Positions 39,076-54,384 of a stretch of 64,000 nucleotides of DNA are shown piece by piece. Position 1 is the first letter of the stretch. Each line of letters opens with the position of its first letter. The position numbers and the translations under genes are program-made. The notes beneath the pieces were generated by a model. That model ran no database searches and was not told the origin of the DNA. It saw nothing but the letters and a program-made list of their open reading frames with translations. The stretch comes from Weizmannia acidilactici (lineage in GTDB: Bacteria > Bacillota > Bacilli > Bacillales > Bacillaceae_C): NCBI RefSeq assembly GCF_008974185.1, contig NZ_BKZP01000006.1:51347-115346 (forward strand), in the 5' to 3' direction.

Positions 39076-40320
39076 TTGAGCCATATTGCAAGACAAGACC
39101 AGGAAGTTTATCAAGCCATCCGGAAGGAACTGAACCGGCAAAGGAGTAAAATTGAGCTGATTGCCAGCGAAAACTTTGTTAGCGAAGCCGTTATGGAAGC
39201 GCAGGGATCCGTCATGACAAATAAATATGCTGAAGGCTATCCGGCCCACCGGTATTACGGCGGGTGCGAGTATGTCGATATCGTGGAAAATCTTGCGCGT
39301 GACCGGGCAAAGCAGCTTTTCGGCGCAGAGCATGTAAATGTCCAGCCCCATTCCGGTGCGCAGGCGAACATGGCGGTTTACTTCACTATTTTGGAACACG
39401 GTGACACGGTGCTGGGTATGAATTTGTCGCATGGCGGCCATTTGACGCACGGGAGCCCTGTGAATTTCAGTGGCATCCAATACAATTTTGTGGAATACGG
39501 CGTTGACAAAGAAACCCAGTATATTGACTATGATGATGTACTGGAAAAGGCGCGCATACATAAACCAAAACTGATCGTTGCAGGCGCAAGTGCATACCCC
39601 CGTACGATCGATTTCAAAAAGTTCAGGGAAATTGCGGATGAAGTTGGCGCTTATTTGATGGTCGATATGGCGCATATCGCCGGACTCGTTGCGGCCGGTC
39701 TCCACCCGAATCCGGTTCCTTATGCGGATTTTGTAACGACAACAACCCATAAAACATTACGGGGGCCGCGCGGCGGCATGATTTTGTGCAAAGAGGAATT
39801 TGCGAAGAAATTGGATAAGTCCATTTTCCCGGGAATCCAGGGCGGCCCGCTGATGCATGTGATTGCGGCCAAAGCCGTGGCGTTCGGCGAAGCACTCACA
39901 GACAAGTTTAAAGTTTATTCGCAAAAAGTGGTTGATAATGCCAAACGCCTTGCCGAAGGGCTGAAAAAAGAGGGTCTCGATCTTGTATCAGGCGGGACGG
40001 ACAACCACCTGATCCTGATTGATTTGCGTTCTTTATCCATCTCGGGCAAGACAGCCGAAAAAGTACTGGATGACATCGGGATCACCGCCAATAAAAACAC
40101 GATCCCGTATGACCCGGAAAGCCCGTTCATCACAAGCGGACTCAGAATCGGTACGCCTGCTGTGACGACAAGGGGCTTCGGCCTTGAAGAAATGGACGAA
40201 ATTGCGTCGATTATTGGCACTGCGCTCAAAAATCCTAGTGATGAGGGAATTTTAAAAGGAGAAGCCGAACGTGTGAAAAAACTGACCGAACGTTTCCCAC
40301 TTTATCCGGATCAAAATTAA
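39076..40320 (+). CDS. glyA: Serine hydroxymethyltransferase
   Basis: PLP enzyme converting serine and tetrahydrofolate to glycine and methylene-tetrahydrofolate, the main one-carbon source. 414 residues; cofactor Lys226 in [42 protein letters not shown] and the C-terminal [16 protein letters not shown] are present. Start TTG 39076 with GAGGGGG 7 bases before it. It ends at a compact terminator. Confidence 0.98.
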   Translation: MSHIARQDQEVYQAIRKELNRQRSKIELIASENFVSEAVMEAQGSVMTNKYAEGYPAHRYYGGCEYVDIVENLARDRAKQLFGAEHVNVQPHSGAQANMAVYFTILEHGDTVLGMNLSHGGHLTHGSPVNFSGIQYNFVEYGVDKETQYIDYDDVLEKARIHKPKLIVAGASAYPRTIDFKKFREIADEVGAYLMVDMAHIAGLVAAGLHPNPVPYADFVTTTTHKTLRGPRGGMILCKEEFAKKLDKSIFPGIQGGPLMHVIAAKAVAFGEALTDKFKVYSQKVVDNAKRLAEGLKKEGLDLVSGGTDNHLILIDLRSLSISGKTAEKVLDDIGITANKNTIPYDPESPFITSGLRIGTPAVTTRGFGLEEMDEIASIIGTALKNPSDEGILKGEAERVKKLTERFPLYPDQN

Positions 40321-40327
40321 TCTCCTT

Positions 40328-40353
40328 CCCCGCGGAAGACGCGGGGCCTTTTC
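40328..40353 (+). terminator. Terminator after glyA
   Basis: CCCCGC (40328-40333) pairs with GCGGGG (40341-40346), then CCTTTTC. Confidence 0.7.
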
Positions 40354-40386
40354 ATGATCTGCCTTAAGAATTTATTTTGCCGTTCC

Positions 40387-40416
40387 TTGAGATTGGGTTC
40401 TTTTTTCGTGTAAAAT
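40387..40416 (+). promoter_or_regulatory. upp promoter
   Basis: TTGAGA (40387-40392), 18 bases, TAAAAT (40411-40416). Confidence 0.5.
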
Positions 40417-40474
40417 GGTTGAGGCGAAGAAGTTTGTCGAATTTTATACCAACCTCTAAAAGGAGAGAATTTCA

Positions 40475-41104
40475 TTGAGCACAGTTCATGTAATTAACCA
40501 TCCGTTGATCCAGCACAAGTTAACGTATATCCGCGATAAACATACGGGGACGAAGGAATTCCGCGAGCTTGTGGATGAAGTGGCGACGCTGATGGCGTTT
40601 GAAATTACGCGGGATATGCCGCTTGAAGAGATCGAAATTGAAACGCCTGTCAGCAAAGCGAAATCAAAAATACTGTCTGGCAAAAAAATTGGCATTGTCC
40701 CGATACTGCGTGCAGGATTGGGCATGGTTGACGGTGTGCGGAAACTGATCCCGGCCGCGAAAGTCGGGCACATCGGGCTGTACCGCGATCCGAAAACATT
40801 AAAGCCGGTTGAATATTATATAAAACTGCCGAGCGATATCGAGGAGCGGGATTTCATTATCGTAGATCCGATGCTGGCAACGGGCGGCTCCGCAGTGGAT
40901 GCGATCCAATCCTTAAAACAAAGGGGCGCGAAAAATATTAAATTCATGTGCCTGATTGCATCACCCCAAGGCGTGGAAGCGGTGCAAAAGGCGCATCCGG
41001 ATGTGGATATCTTCATGGCCGCCCTCGATGAAAAACTGAATGAGAAAGGCTATATTGTACCCGGCCTCGGGGACGCGGGGGACCGTTTATTCGGGACGAA
41101 ATAA
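40475..41104 (+). CDS. upp: Uracil phosphoribosyltransferase
   Basis: Salvages uracil with PRPP to UMP. 209 residues, equal to B. subtilis Upp. PRPP-binding motif [14 protein letters not shown]; uracil-binding C-terminus [29 protein letters not shown] near residue 76. Start TTG 40475 after AAAGGAGAG. Located between glyA and the atp operon as in B. subtilis. Confidence 0.98.
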   Translation: MSTVHVINHPLIQHKLTYIRDKHTGTKEFRELVDEVATLMAFEITRDMPLEEIEIETPVSKAKSKILSGKKIGIVPILRAGLGMVDGVRKLIPAAKVGHIGLYRDPKTLKPVEYYIKLPSDIEERDFIIVDPMLATGGSAVDAIQSLKQRGAKNIKFMCLIASPQGVEAVQKAHPDVDIFMAALDEKLNEKGYIVPGLGDAGDRLFGTK

Positions 41105-41696
41105 TTTGATCTCCTTCCGTCCGGCCATGCAAAATGAATCCGCTTAGTGTTTTACAAATTTGTTAACCTAAGGGAAATGGACTGGCAAAAAAATAAAAAG
41201 GGTCTATAATAACTGTATATTTTCGATGTAAATAGATGGAGGCGCCTTGTTCTTTCGGCATGCGGCCATTAAGGTGTCTCCAGGGATAGGGCACTTCCCT
41301 TTTTCAGCTTTTGCGTACCCGGGCGCTGAAGCGGTTATGAAAATCTTTAACGATTTTATAGGGGGCAGGAATTCAATGTTGTTTTACAGAAACTCCATTG
41401 ACAATGCTTTAGTGCTATTGTATGCTAAAAAAGTGTACATTTTGAGAAGGTTTTCATAACTGGAAAGGGGAATCTTTTCTACTATTTACATACAGAAAAT
41501 AGAACATAATGGCAGTGGCGGGCTACAGTACCTGTAACAGGTGGAGTTTTTGCGTATTGCCGTAGCCGGCTGGTCCCGCATTTCTGCTCTTTGCAGCGCC
41601 TGCTGTTGTAAAAGTATGGCAATATCCATTTTTCAGATGCGTGATAAAGAAAAAATACCTTGCTGTTAACGGTCCGGACTTTTACTCGGGAGTGTA
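41105..41696. promoter_or_regulatory. atp operon upstream region and long leader
   Basis: About 590 bases without a convincing gene. It contains two promoter candidates: TATAAT at 41205-41210 with a poor -35 (CTGGCA at 41182), and a near-consensus TTGACA (41398-41403), 17 bases, TATGCT (41421-41426). The second gives a leader of about 260 bases before atpI, with potential pairing between GGCGGGCTAC (near 41518) and GTAGCCGG (near 41563). A 70-codon frame at 41247-41459 has no recognisable product. Confidence 0.6.
41398..41426 (+). promoter_or_regulatory. Main atp operon promoter
   Basis: TTGACA and TATGCT at exactly 17 bases; the best sigma-A match in the window. Confidence 0.75.
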
Positions 41697-42083
41697 TTGA
41701 TACTTATGCCGGAATTTATCCAGGTTTATAAAAGGCAGCGCAAGTATTTGGTGTTTCTTCTGCTGTTCTACCTAATGGGTTTAGGCCTGCCCCCATACCG
41801 TCCGGTTTTTCTGGGGTTGCTTTTAGGTACATCCGTCAGCCTTTTTAACTTATGGCTGCTGGCAAAAAGAACGATTTCGGTAACAAACTCTATTGATCCG
41901 GGGAAAAAACCGCGTGCAATGGGAACAGGCCTGAGAATGACGGCGGCCGTCATCGCGGTTTTGTTTGCATTGCGCTATCCGGGATATATAGACGTCCTCT
42001 GTGTAATTATTGGAATAATGACTGCTTATGTGGTCATTATGATAGATTTTTTTGTGGGTTTATTGCGGCAAAGAAAAATGTAA
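41697..42083 (+). CDS. atpI: ATP synthase subunit I
   Basis: Small membrane protein that helps assemble the c-ring and may aid Mg uptake. 128 residues with four hydrophobic segments. FLGLLLGTSVSLFNLWLLAKR and the C-terminal TAYVVIMIDFFVGLL resemble B. subtilis AtpI. The start is TTG 41697 (GGGAG 4 bases upstream) or ATG 41706; spacing is poor for both, so the first three residues are uncertain. First gene of atpIBEFHAGDC, 17 bases before atpB. Confidence 0.88.
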   Translation: MILMPEFIQVYKRQRKYLVFLLLFYLMGLGLPPYRPVFLGLLLGTSVSLFNLWLLAKRTISVTNSIDPGKKPRAMGTGLRMTAAVIAVLFALRYPGYIDVLCVIIGIMTAYVVIMIDFFVGLLRQRKM

Positions 42084-42094
42084 AAGTGAGGTGA

Positions 42095-43099
<1,005 letters not shown>

Positions 43100-43216
43100 G
43101 AAACGGTTTTTATCAATGGCGAAGATCATCTAACGGAAACTTCGCCATTCCTTTATGATGGTGTTTTAACGGCGCTTGGTAACGATGGAAGCGGCTTTGG
43201 AAAGGAGTGAACCTGG

Positions 43217-43738
43217 GTGTTTGAAAACAGTTTTGTACTAGGATTCGTTGAAGGACATTTAAATACAGGCGATATCGTCTTTCAGCTTGTCATGTTTATC
43301 ATTTTAATGCTCCTGTTGAAACGGTATGCCTGGAAGCCTTTAATGGGCATCATGCAAAAGCGTGAAGAACATATCGCAAAAGAAATTGAATTGGCGGAAA
43401 AAAACCGCGCGGAAACAAACAGGCTTCTTGAGGAGCAGCGCGCTTTGCTTAGCCAGGCAAGGCAGGAAGGCCAGGCTTTAATCGAAAATGCGAAAAAACA
43501 AGCGGATGCGCAACGGGAAGAAATCATTTCGACAGCTCGTGCGGAAGCGGAAAGATTAAAAAATGCCGCAAAGCTGGAAATCGAACAGGAAAAAGCAAAA
43601 GCTGTCGCTGCTTTGCGTGAACAGGTTGCATCCCTGTCTGTTATGATTGCCTCGAAAGTGATTGAAAAAGAAATATCGGAAAAAGATCACGAAAAACTGA
43701 TTATGGAATCTATTAAAGAGGCAGGAGAAATGCGATGA
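43217..43738 (+). CDS. atpF: ATP synthase Fo subunit b
   Basis: Peripheral stalk, 173 residues: one N-terminal membrane helix (about 20-38), then a long charged coiled coil to the end. It starts at GTG 43217 with AAAGGAGTG upstream. Its TGA overlaps the atpH ATG (ATGA), coupling the two stalk proteins. Confidence 0.96.
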   Translation: MFENSFVLGFVEGHLNTGDIVFQLVMFIILMLLLKRYAWKPLMGIMQKREEHIAKEIELAEKNRAETNRLLEEQRALLSQARQEGQALIENAKKQADAQREEIISTARAEAERLKNAAKLEIEQEKAKAVAALREQVASLSVMIASKVIEKEISEKDHEKLIMESIKEAGEMR

Positions 43739-44271
43739 GTCATGACGCGGTAGAAAAACGGTACGCTTCGGCGCTTTTCGAACTTGCGAAAGAGCACGGG
43801 CAGCTGGAAACAATTGAAAAAGAGGTGCGCGTGGTTAAAGAGGTTTTTGAAGGAAATGAACCGTTCAGAAAACTCCTTAAATCTCCGAAAGTGACACTAG
43901 AAAAAAAACAAGAAATCCTTAAAGATATTTTTTCCGGATTATCCACTTTCACATTGAATACGCTGCTGCTTTTGACAGAGCGCCACCGTGACGATTTGAT
44001 TGCTGACGTTTGCCGTTCTTTTATCGAGCGGATGAATGAAGAGCGCGGCATTTCCGAAGCTGTTGTCTACTCAGCACGGCCGCTTACTGCCGAGGAGAGC
44101 AAGGCCATATCCGGCGTGTTTGCAGAAAAAGTCGGAAAGCGGTCCTTGAATATTGAAAATGTTGTAGACAGCGGATTATTGGGCGGATTAAAGATCAGAA
44201 TCGGAAATTCCATTTTTGACAGCAGTTTGCGCGGAAAATTGGAACGTCTTGAAAGAACATTAATCAGTTAA
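43735..44271 (+). CDS. atpH: ATP synthase F1 subunit delta
   Basis: Links the b stalk to the top of F1. 178 residues; N-terminal helical bundle ([16 protein letters not shown]) and the C-terminal motif [27 protein letters not shown] split as [12 protein letters not shown] and DSSLRGKL. Start ATG inside the atpF stop; 23 bases to atpA. Confidence 0.96.
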   Translation: MSHDAVEKRYASALFELAKEHGQLETIEKEVRVVKEVFEGNEPFRKLLKSPKVTLEKKQEILKDIFSGLSTFTLNTLLLLTERHRDDLIADVCRSFIERMNEERGISEAVVYSARPLTAEESKAISGVFAEKVGKRSLNIENVVDSGLLGGLKIRIGNSIFDSSLRGKLERLERTLIS

Positions 44272-44282
44272 GTGGGAAATGA

Positions 44283-45812
<1,530 letters not shown>

Positions 45813-45862
45813 AGGGTAAACACATAGATGAAGGATTTCAATCAGCAATATTGAAATCCTGA

Positions 45863-48671
<2,809 letters not shown>

Positions 48672-48714
48672 GAACTGTTCTGCTTGATGCAGGCAGTCAT
48701 ATAAGCTGCATAAA

Positions 48715-48758
48715 AAATAAAAACACCTTCTGTTTTTTTTCGGAAGGTGTTTTTATTT
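48715..48758 (+). terminator. atp operon terminator
   Basis: AAATAAAAACACCTTC (48715-48730) and GAAGGTGTTTTTATTT (48743-48758) form a perfect 16-base stem; A and T runs on either side allow function on both strands. Confidence 0.92.
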
Positions 48759-48876
48759 GAGTGCAAAATTTGCGGGGCTTTTATGAAAAAAAGCCCTGTG
48801 TGCAAGGCGGCACGTATTGGTGGCCGGGAAAAGTCAACCAGATACGGCCCATTTTTCGGGAAAGGAGTGGGTGCCG

Positions 48877-49128
48877 ATGACAGCCGGTTTCGGGACACAG
48901 GCCGTAATCAGCATCATTACCAATTTATTTTTCATCGGTATGACTTTTTGGATCCTTCAAGCTATCAACATTGAAAAGATTTTGAAGAAAAACCGCGTGA
49001 TCCAGGCAAAACTGCTGTATATTTTTCTTTCAGTCGCAATCGGGTACAGCGTCAGCAATTTTTTTCTCGATTATTTACTTTGGGCGCAACACCTACCCTT
49101 ATTATTTCATTTTATTTTTGCAGGATAA
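48877..49128 (+). CDS. ywzB: YwzB-like DUF1146 membrane protein
   Basis: 83 residues from ATG 48877 (AAAGGAG nine bases upstream). Two membrane segments (about 8-27 and 42-62) separated by the basic KKNRVIQAK, the DUF1146 pattern. Function unknown. Conserved position between atpC and ywmB-murA1. The longer frame from 48817 has no signal. Confidence 0.85.
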   Translation: MTAGFGTQAVISIITNLFFIGMTFWILQAINIEKILKKNRVIQAKLLYIFLSVAIGYSVSNFFLDYLLWAQHLPLLFHFIFAG

Positions 49129-49322
49129 CCCCTTTAACAAGGCCAATAAATGGTTCATTTTTCCTGTTCCCAAAAAATCATATATTGTCTACAATTTAGT
49201 TATGCTTTTTTAGACAAAATTCATTATACTAATGTATAGAGTGTCAAAACTTGACGACATTTACCTCGTATGTCCCCATGCTCTCTTGTTAACACTTTTA
49301 ATAAGGGAGAGGGGGAAAGAAG

Positions 49323-50063
49323 ATGAGAAAATTAGGAATCATTTGGCCGGTAATTGTTGCGGTTAGTTTGGCACTGATTGTAATGGGGAATAAGACAAAT
49401 GCAGCCCATTTTACAGGTCAATTACAGCTGTTTCAGCAGTCCGTTGAACAGATGGGTGGCAAAGTGACTGGATGGTCTTTATATACGAGAGAAACCCTTG
49501 GCCAGCTTTCGCCGGAAGGTTGGAATGAAAAGGTGCGGGAATTGCAAAGACATTTCCCTGAAATGCAATGGCAATTCGAAAAGGACAGGCATTCAAAGAT
49601 GCTTGTGGGCAAGTTGGCAAAAAGCCATTATGTCGAAACCGTAAAATTCATGTCGACCCTTACAAATCGCAAATCCGGTTCGTATTTAATTTACGAAGTG
49701 GAAGGGCAAGGCTGGGACGAAGCAGAAATGCGCAAAATCAATCAACTTGTGTCAGACCGGACAGGCATACTTTATGCGGAAAAACCCATGGTTTTCTCTT
49801 GTATCAAAGGCGAATTCAGTGATAAAATTGATAATGTTTTGTTGTATGAAAAAAAGGCATTGCTGAAACGTCTTGATGCTACAGAAATTGAAACAATGGA
49901 AGAAAAAAATTTTTATGCGGTTTCCGGATACTCGCCGAAGTTTTCGGAAGACTTAGCTGTAAAAAAAAGGGAAATGAATGTGCAAATCGGCTTAAGAAAC
50001 AGCGGTTTGGGCGGTAAGACAACAGTCGTAATTGGCACACCTATCATTACGATTGAATATTAA
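49323..50063 (+). CDS. ywmB: YwmB-like secreted protein
   Basis: 246 residues with an N-terminal signal or anchor segment (about 5-22, ending near NAAH), then an alpha/beta domain of the YwmB family (TATA-box-binding-protein-like fold). Function unknown. It lies 32 bases before murA1, as in B. subtilis, where ywmB-murAA-spoIID are adjacent. Start ATG after GAGAGGGGG. Confidence 0.85.
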   Translation: MRKLGIIWPVIVAVSLALIVMGNKTNAAHFTGQLQLFQQSVEQMGGKVTGWSLYTRETLGQLSPEGWNEKVRELQRHFPEMQWQFEKDRHSKMLVGKLAKSHYVETVKFMSTLTNRKSGSYLIYEVEGQGWDEAEMRKINQLVSDRTGILYAEKPMVFSCIKGEFSDKIDNVLLYEKKALLKRLDATEIETMEEKNFYAVSGYSPKFSEDLAVKKREMNVQIGLRNSGLGGKTTVVIGTPIITIEY

Positions 50064-50095
50064 TATAGAGAATATGGACGCGGAGGGGAATACTC

Positions 50096-51409
50096 TTGGA
50101 AAAGATCATCGTCCGCGGCGGGAACAGGCTTCAAGGCACCGTACAAGTAGAGGGCGCAAAGAATGCCGTACTGCCTGTGATCGCTGCATCATTATTGGCA
50201 AGTGAAGGAAAAAGCATTATACGTGATGTACCAAAACTCTCCGATGTATTTACAATCAGCGAAGTACTGCGCCACCTGAATGCTGGTGTATCGTTTCATG
50301 AAAATAAAATCACTGTAGATGCATCAAGGGAGTTATCGGTTGAAACACCGTTTGAATATGTCCGCAAAATGCGCGCATCTTTTTTAGTGTTGGGCCCATT
50401 ATTGGCGAGAACCGGAAAGGCGAGAGTGGCATTGCCGGGAGGCTGTGCAATCGGCTCCCGCCCTATTGACCTGCACTTAAAAGGTTTTGAAGCGATGGGG
50501 GCAAAAGTAAATGTAGGAAACGGCTTTATTGAAGCCACCGTGCCCGACCGTTTGCATGGAGCAAAAATTTACCTTGATTTTCCAAGTGTCGGTGCGACCC
50601 AGAACATTATGATGGCTGCATCGTTGGCCGACGGGCAGACAATCATAGAGAATTGCGCTAAAGAACCTGAAATTGTCGACCTGGCCAACTTTTTAAATGA
50701 AATGGGCGCAAATGTAAAAGGCGCCGGCACAGGAACCATTAAAATAGAAGGTGTAAAGAAGCTATACGCTGCTGATCATACCATCATACCTGACCGGATT
50801 GAAGCAGGGACGTTCATGGTTGCTGCTGCAATCACAAAAGGGAATGTATTGGTAAAAGGGGCAGTGCCGGAACATATTTCTTCCTTAATTGCGAAGCTCG
50901 AGGAAATGGGCGTAACGGTGATTGAAGAAGAAAACGGGGTCAGGGTGATCGGCCCTGAAGAACTGAAAGCTGTAGATATTAAAACGATGCCGTATCCGGG
51001 TTTTCCGACTGATATGCAATCGCAAATGATGGCATTACTTTTGTGTGCCAAAGGAACAAGCGTCATTACGGAAACCGTATTTGAAAACCGCTTCATGCAC
51101 GTGGAAGAATTCCGGCGCATGAATGCTGATTTGAAAATAGAAGGGCGATCCGTCATTGTGAACGGTCCTTGCAATTTGCAGGGCGCTGAAGTTGCTGCCA
51201 CCGATTTAAGGGCTGCTGCTGCTTTGATTATTGCGGGTCTGGCTGCAAAAGGCATTACCCGTGTAACAGAATTAAAACACCTTGACCGCGGATATTTGGA
51301 CTTCCATCTCAAACTGGCTGCACTTGGGGCAGACATTGAAAGAGTCGACGATGAAGCGGAAGTTATGCTGGCTAATCAAAATCAAATGGTTGCCGACGCC
51401 AATCTCTAG
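50096..51409 (+). CDS. murAA: UDP-GlcNAc 1-carboxyvinyltransferase, main paralogue (MurAA)
   Basis: Same reaction as the gene at 25136. 437 residues, catalytic Cys117 in [22 protein letters not shown] at the N-terminus, DRIEAGTFM and YPGFPTDMQ present. It starts at TTG 50096 with GGAGGGG 7 bases before it. Context ywmB-murA-spoIID marks it as the B. subtilis MurAA equivalent, the essential copy there. Confidence 0.96.
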   Translation: MEKIIVRGGNRLQGTVQVEGAKNAVLPVIAASLLASEGKSIIRDVPKLSDVFTISEVLRHLNAGVSFHENKITVDASRELSVETPFEYVRKMRASFLVLGPLLARTGKARVALPGGCAIGSRPIDLHLKGFEAMGAKVNVGNGFIEATVPDRLHGAKIYLDFPSVGATQNIMMAASLADGQTIIENCAKEPEIVDLANFLNEMGANVKGAGTGTIKIEGVKKLYAADHTIIPDRIEAGTFMVAAAITKGNVLVKGAVPEHISSLIAKLEEMGVTVIEEENGVRVIGPEELKAVDIKTMPYPGFPTDMQSQMMALLLCAKGTSVITETVFENRFMHVEEFRRMNADLKIEGRSVIVNGPCNLQGAEVAATDLRAAAALIIAGLAAKGITRVTELKHLDRGYLDFHLKLAALGADIERVDDEAEVMLANQNQMVADANL

Positions 51410-51424
51410 TTTGGATAAAAATCT

Positions 51425-51458
51425 CTGTACATATTCCCCATGTGCAGGGTTTTTTTTT
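51425..51458 (+). terminator. Terminator after murAA
   Basis: CTGTACAT pairs with ATGTGCAG around a 7-base loop, followed by a run of nine T. Confidence 0.85.
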
Positions 51459-51528
51459 ACCTGAAGCCATATTTCCAGTATGGACGCCTTAGGCAAATTT
51501 TAAACCCTGCCGCCTCCTGACTTTTTAT

Positions 51529-51557
51529 TCATAAATGCTTGTCCAAAGCCATAAGTT
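51529..51557 (+). promoter_or_regulatory. Possible sigma-E promoter of spoIID
   Basis: TCATAAA (51529-51535), 14 bases, CATAAGTT (51550-51557), about 45 bases before spoIID. It approximates the mother-cell sigma-E boxes (ATATT-like and CATACAHT). Confidence 0.4.
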
Positions 51558-51601
51558 GGAGTATAGGTTTTCCACCACCTAAACATATGGAGGCATCAGG
51601 C

Positions 51602-52612
51602 ATGAAACCAATCAAACCCGTTATCATTGCATCCATCCTCGTTCTCGCCTTTTCCTTTCTCATCCCCGCCCTTGTTGTTCTTCCGTTCCAGAACGAAAAA
51701 GCCAGCGGGAAATTAAATGAAAAAAAACAGCCAAAGGGAGAGAAAGAAACGGATTCAATCCAAGTGTCAGTGTATAGAAGCATGGAAAAAAAGATTGACC
51801 GAATGCCGATGGAAGACTATGTAGCAGGTGTTGTCGCTGCGGAAATGCCGGCACAGTTCAGGATGGAAGCGTTGAAAGCTCAGGCATTGACGGCGCGCAC
51901 ATTCATTGTGAACCGGCTGTTATACGGCGGCAACAGCGATTTACCGCAAAATGCCGATGTAACAGATACGGTAAATGACCAAGTATATTTAAGCAATGAT
52001 GAGCTGAAAAAGATTTGGGGAAAACAGTACCGGGCAAAATTAAATAAGATCAAAAAAGCAGTTTCAGCCACAAAAGGGGAAATTATCACCTACCACAACA
52101 AGCCGATTGACGCGGCCTTCTTTTCCACAAGCAACGGCTATACGGAAAATGCGGAAGATTACTGGACAAACCCGGTTCCTTATTTAAAAAGCGTTAAAAG
52201 CCCGTGGGATAAAACTTCACCAAAATTTAAAAAAGAAACGGTCATATCTGTGCCTGTTTTTGAACAAAAGCTCGGGATCAAACTTTCTTCCAACGATATG
52301 GGCACCGTTTTATCCAGGACAAAAGGGAAAAGGGTTGCAAAAATCCAAATCGCCGGCAATGTCTTTACCGGCAGGCAGGTCAGGGATAAACTCAGCCTTC
52401 CTTCGTCGGATTTTACATGGGTCAGAAAAGGCAATGAAATTGTGGTCACCACGAAAGGTTACGGGCACGGTGTCGGCATGAGCCAATATGGCGCAAACGG
52501 TATGGCGAAGGAAGGAAAGGATTATAAAGCCATTGTTACGTATTATTATAAAGGAGTGGAGATCGTACCGATTGATGCCATTGTCAATCCCCGCATGCTG
52601 GCGGAAAAATAA
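51602..52612 (+). CDS. spoIID: Stage II sporulation protein D, peptidoglycan lytic transglycosylase
   Basis: Mother-cell membrane enzyme that cuts glycan strands during engulfment with SpoIIM and SpoIIP. 336 residues from ATG 51602 (GGAGG eight bases upstream): one N-terminal membrane anchor (about 7-28), then the SpoIID domain with catalytic Glu81 in [33 protein letters not shown] and the C-terminal [14 protein letters not shown]. Confidence 0.96.
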   Translation: MKPIKPVIIASILVLAFSFLIPALVVLPFQNEKASGKLNEKKQPKGEKETDSIQVSVYRSMEKKIDRMPMEDYVAGVVAAEMPAQFRMEALKAQALTARTFIVNRLLYGGNSDLPQNADVTDTVNDQVYLSNDELKKIWGKQYRAKLNKIKKAVSATKGEIITYHNKPIDAAFFSTSNGYTENAEDYWTNPVPYLKSVKSPWDKTSPKFKKETVISVPVFEQKLGIKLSSNDMGTVLSRTKGKRVAKIQIAGNVFTGRQVRDKLSLPSSDFTWVRKGNEIVVTTKGYGHGVGMSQYGANGMAKEGKDYKAIVTYYYKGVEIVPIDAIVNPRMLAEK

Positions 52613-52650
52613 CCCGGGGAGCAGCGTCTTAAAAATTTTTTAAAATCTAT

Positions 52651-52680
52651 GTATAAACAAATAAAGAAATGTTCAGAATG
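52651..52680 (+). promoter_or_regulatory. Sigma-F promoter of spoIIQ
   Basis: GTATA (52651-52655), 15 bases, GTTCAGAATG (52671-52680), matching the forespore consensus GYATA / GGNNANAHTR in all but one position. spoIIQ is a sigma-F gene in B. subtilis. Confidence 0.75.
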
Positions 52681-52698
52681 GTTGCTGAGGTGATGAAA

Positions 52699-53469
52699 AT
52701 GAGAGAGGAAGAAAAGAAACGGCCTTCTCAACCAAAGAACATAAAAAATTTCTTAAAAAAACGCTGGGTATATCCTGCGCTCTACTTAGCCAGCGCGGCG
52801 CTGTTAATTGCCGGGATTATTTGGTACCAATCGCTGGGAAGCAATTCGGCGAAAGAAAAATTCTCGAGTGACACATCCATCAGCCAGAAGAATTCCGAAA
52901 ACCGGGCAATAGAAGTCAATAAAGCGGTTGAAAATTTCAAAATGCCGGTGAAACATCCTGAAATGGCTAAAATCGAGAAGAAATTTTACGATCCGAACGC
53001 ATCGGTGAAAGATCAGGAAGCTGCACTTGTCGTATACGAAAACACTTACCAGCCGAACCAGGGCATTGACATTACGATGACAAACGGCAAATCTTTTGAT
53101 GTTGTCGCGGCAATGAGCGGAACGGTAACAAAAGTGCAGGAAGATGCAGTTTTAGGGAATGTCATTGAAGTGGAACATGATAAAGGTGTCGTCACCGAAT
53201 ATCAATCGGTGAAAGACATTGCCGTTAAAGAAGGGGATGCAGTAAAACAAGGCCAACTACTTGCAAAAGCCGGCCAAAGCGAACTGAACAAAGCAGCAGG
53301 CACGCATCTCCACTTTGAAATCCGCAAAGACGATGTTGCAGTCAATCCGGAAAACTATTTCAATAAACCAGTCAGCGATGTCCAACTTCCGGATGCAACC
53401 TCCGGCAACAGCCAATCCAAACAAAACCAGGCTTCTGAAGACACGTCTGCGGGCCAGGGAAGCAAATAA
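52699..53469 (+). CDS. spoIIQ: Stage II sporulation protein Q (degenerate M23 peptidase)
   Basis: Forespore partner of SpoIIIAH in the channel across the intermembrane space and in engulfment. 256 residues from ATG 52699 (GAGG eight bases before; the ATG at 52693 is too close). One membrane segment (about 28-47), a linker, then a LytM/M23 domain (about 110-225). The first metal-binding His of M23 enzymes is replaced (NQGIDI) while THLHFE is kept, so it should be catalytically inactive, as in B. subtilis SpoIIQ. A Ser/Gln-rich tail ends the protein. Confidence 0.94.
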   Translation: MREEEKKRPSQPKNIKNFLKKRWVYPALYLASAALLIAGIIWYQSLGSNSAKEKFSSDTSISQKNSENRAIEVNKAVENFKMPVKHPEMAKIEKKFYDPNASVKDQEAALVVYENTYQPNQGIDITMTNGKSFDVVAAMSGTVTKVQEDAVLGNVIEVEHDKGVVTEYQSVKDIAVKEGDAVKQGQLLAKAGQSELNKAAGTHLHFEIRKDDVAVNPENYFNKPVSDVQLPDATSGNSQSKQNQASEDTSAGQGSK

Positions 53470-53483
53470 CAACTTTCCCTAAG

Positions 53484-53517
53484 GGATAGAGGACAGAAAG
53501 GCTCTATCCTTTTTTTA
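53484..53517 (+). terminator. Terminator after spoIIQ
   Basis: GGATAGAG pairs with CTCTATCC, followed by a seven-base T run. Confidence 0.9.
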
Positions 53518-53813
53518 TGCGTGCAAGTAGCCGTCCGGCCGGCCCTTTCTTTTGTTTTTTTGCATAAAATGTAATCCAAGCTAATAAACTGTTACAAACT
53601 TGACAAAAAGCGAGAGTGTTTGAGGTGAGGAATCGTTAAATACGGGAGCGTTTTCGTTACAGACTTGTTTATTTCTTGCAGCATCAGAAAGGAATTGACT
53701 TTCTGCCGCAGAAGCTGCCCTTGACAGGAACGACTGCGGGATACAGTACGAATCTGAGGTCAGCGAGTCTCATTTCACACTCCTCACATCCAATTTTGGG
53801 GAGGGCGAGTAGT

Positions 53814-54080
53814 GTGCACGATTACATCAAAGAGAGGACTATCAAGATTGGAAAGTATATCGTGGAGACGAGAAAAACGGTTCGCGTGATTGCGAAAGAG
53901 TTTGGCGTATCCAAAAGTACTGTCCATAAAGATTTGACGGAAAGACTGCCGGAAATCAACCCGGAACTGGCAAATGAAGTAAAGAATATATTGGATTACC
54001 ATAAATCGGTCCGCCACTTGCGCGGAGGGGAAGCAACGAAGCAGAAGTATAAAAAGGAAGAATACCAAGTTACAGAATAG
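53814..54080 (+). CDS. spoIIID: Sporulation transcription factor SpoIIID
   Basis: Mother-cell DNA-binding regulator that tunes sigma-E and sigma-K genes. 88 residues from GTG 53814 (GGGGAGGG eight bases upstream), beginning HDYIKERTIKIGKYIVE. The helix-turn-helix is at about 23-42 (VRVIAKEFGVSKSTVHKDL) and a basic C-terminal region follows (HLRGGEATKQKYKK). The upstream extension of the frame to 53676 does not match relatives. A strong terminator separates it from mbl. Confidence 0.96.
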   Translation: MHDYIKERTIKIGKYIVETRKTVRVIAKEFGVSKSTVHKDLTERLPEINPELANEVKNILDYHKSVRHLRGGEATKQKYKKEEYQVTE

Positions 54081-54126
54081 CAAAACGGTTGCATAAGCCC
54101 ACCAGAGGCAGCCGGTTTCCACGTTC

Positions 54127-54163
54127 AAAAAGAAGCAACCGAAACAGGCGGTTGCTTCTTTTT
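54127..54163 (+). terminator. Terminator after spoIIID
   Basis: AAAAAGAAGCAACCG and CGGTTGCTTCTTTTT form a perfect 15-base stem with a 7-base loop. Confidence 0.92.
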
Positions 54164-54384
54164 GATGGGACAAAAAGTCCGCTTCTTAGAAAGTCCCTCT
54201 AAACATGTCCCCGGTGATTTCCGAGGCTGCAACAGCAGCAAAATGCGGAAAATAAAATTTGACAAATCCTCCCGAAACTCGACAAGAATGTGGTAAAATA
54301 GTTACTTAGAGAAAACAGACATTCATAGACTGCTTATAGATAAATCGTCCTATAAAGTATGGAAAATGAGGAAGGAGCACATTC

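Noticed and set aside
39013..39750. 245-codon frame opposite glyA
   Set aside because: Antisense shadow of glyA; extends across the glyA promoter and resembles no protein family.
41247..41459. 70-codon frame upstream of the atp operon
   Set aside because: No clear ribosome-binding site, composition unlike neighbours, and it overlaps the best atp promoter. I considered an atpZ or mnaA remnant but see no matching motif.
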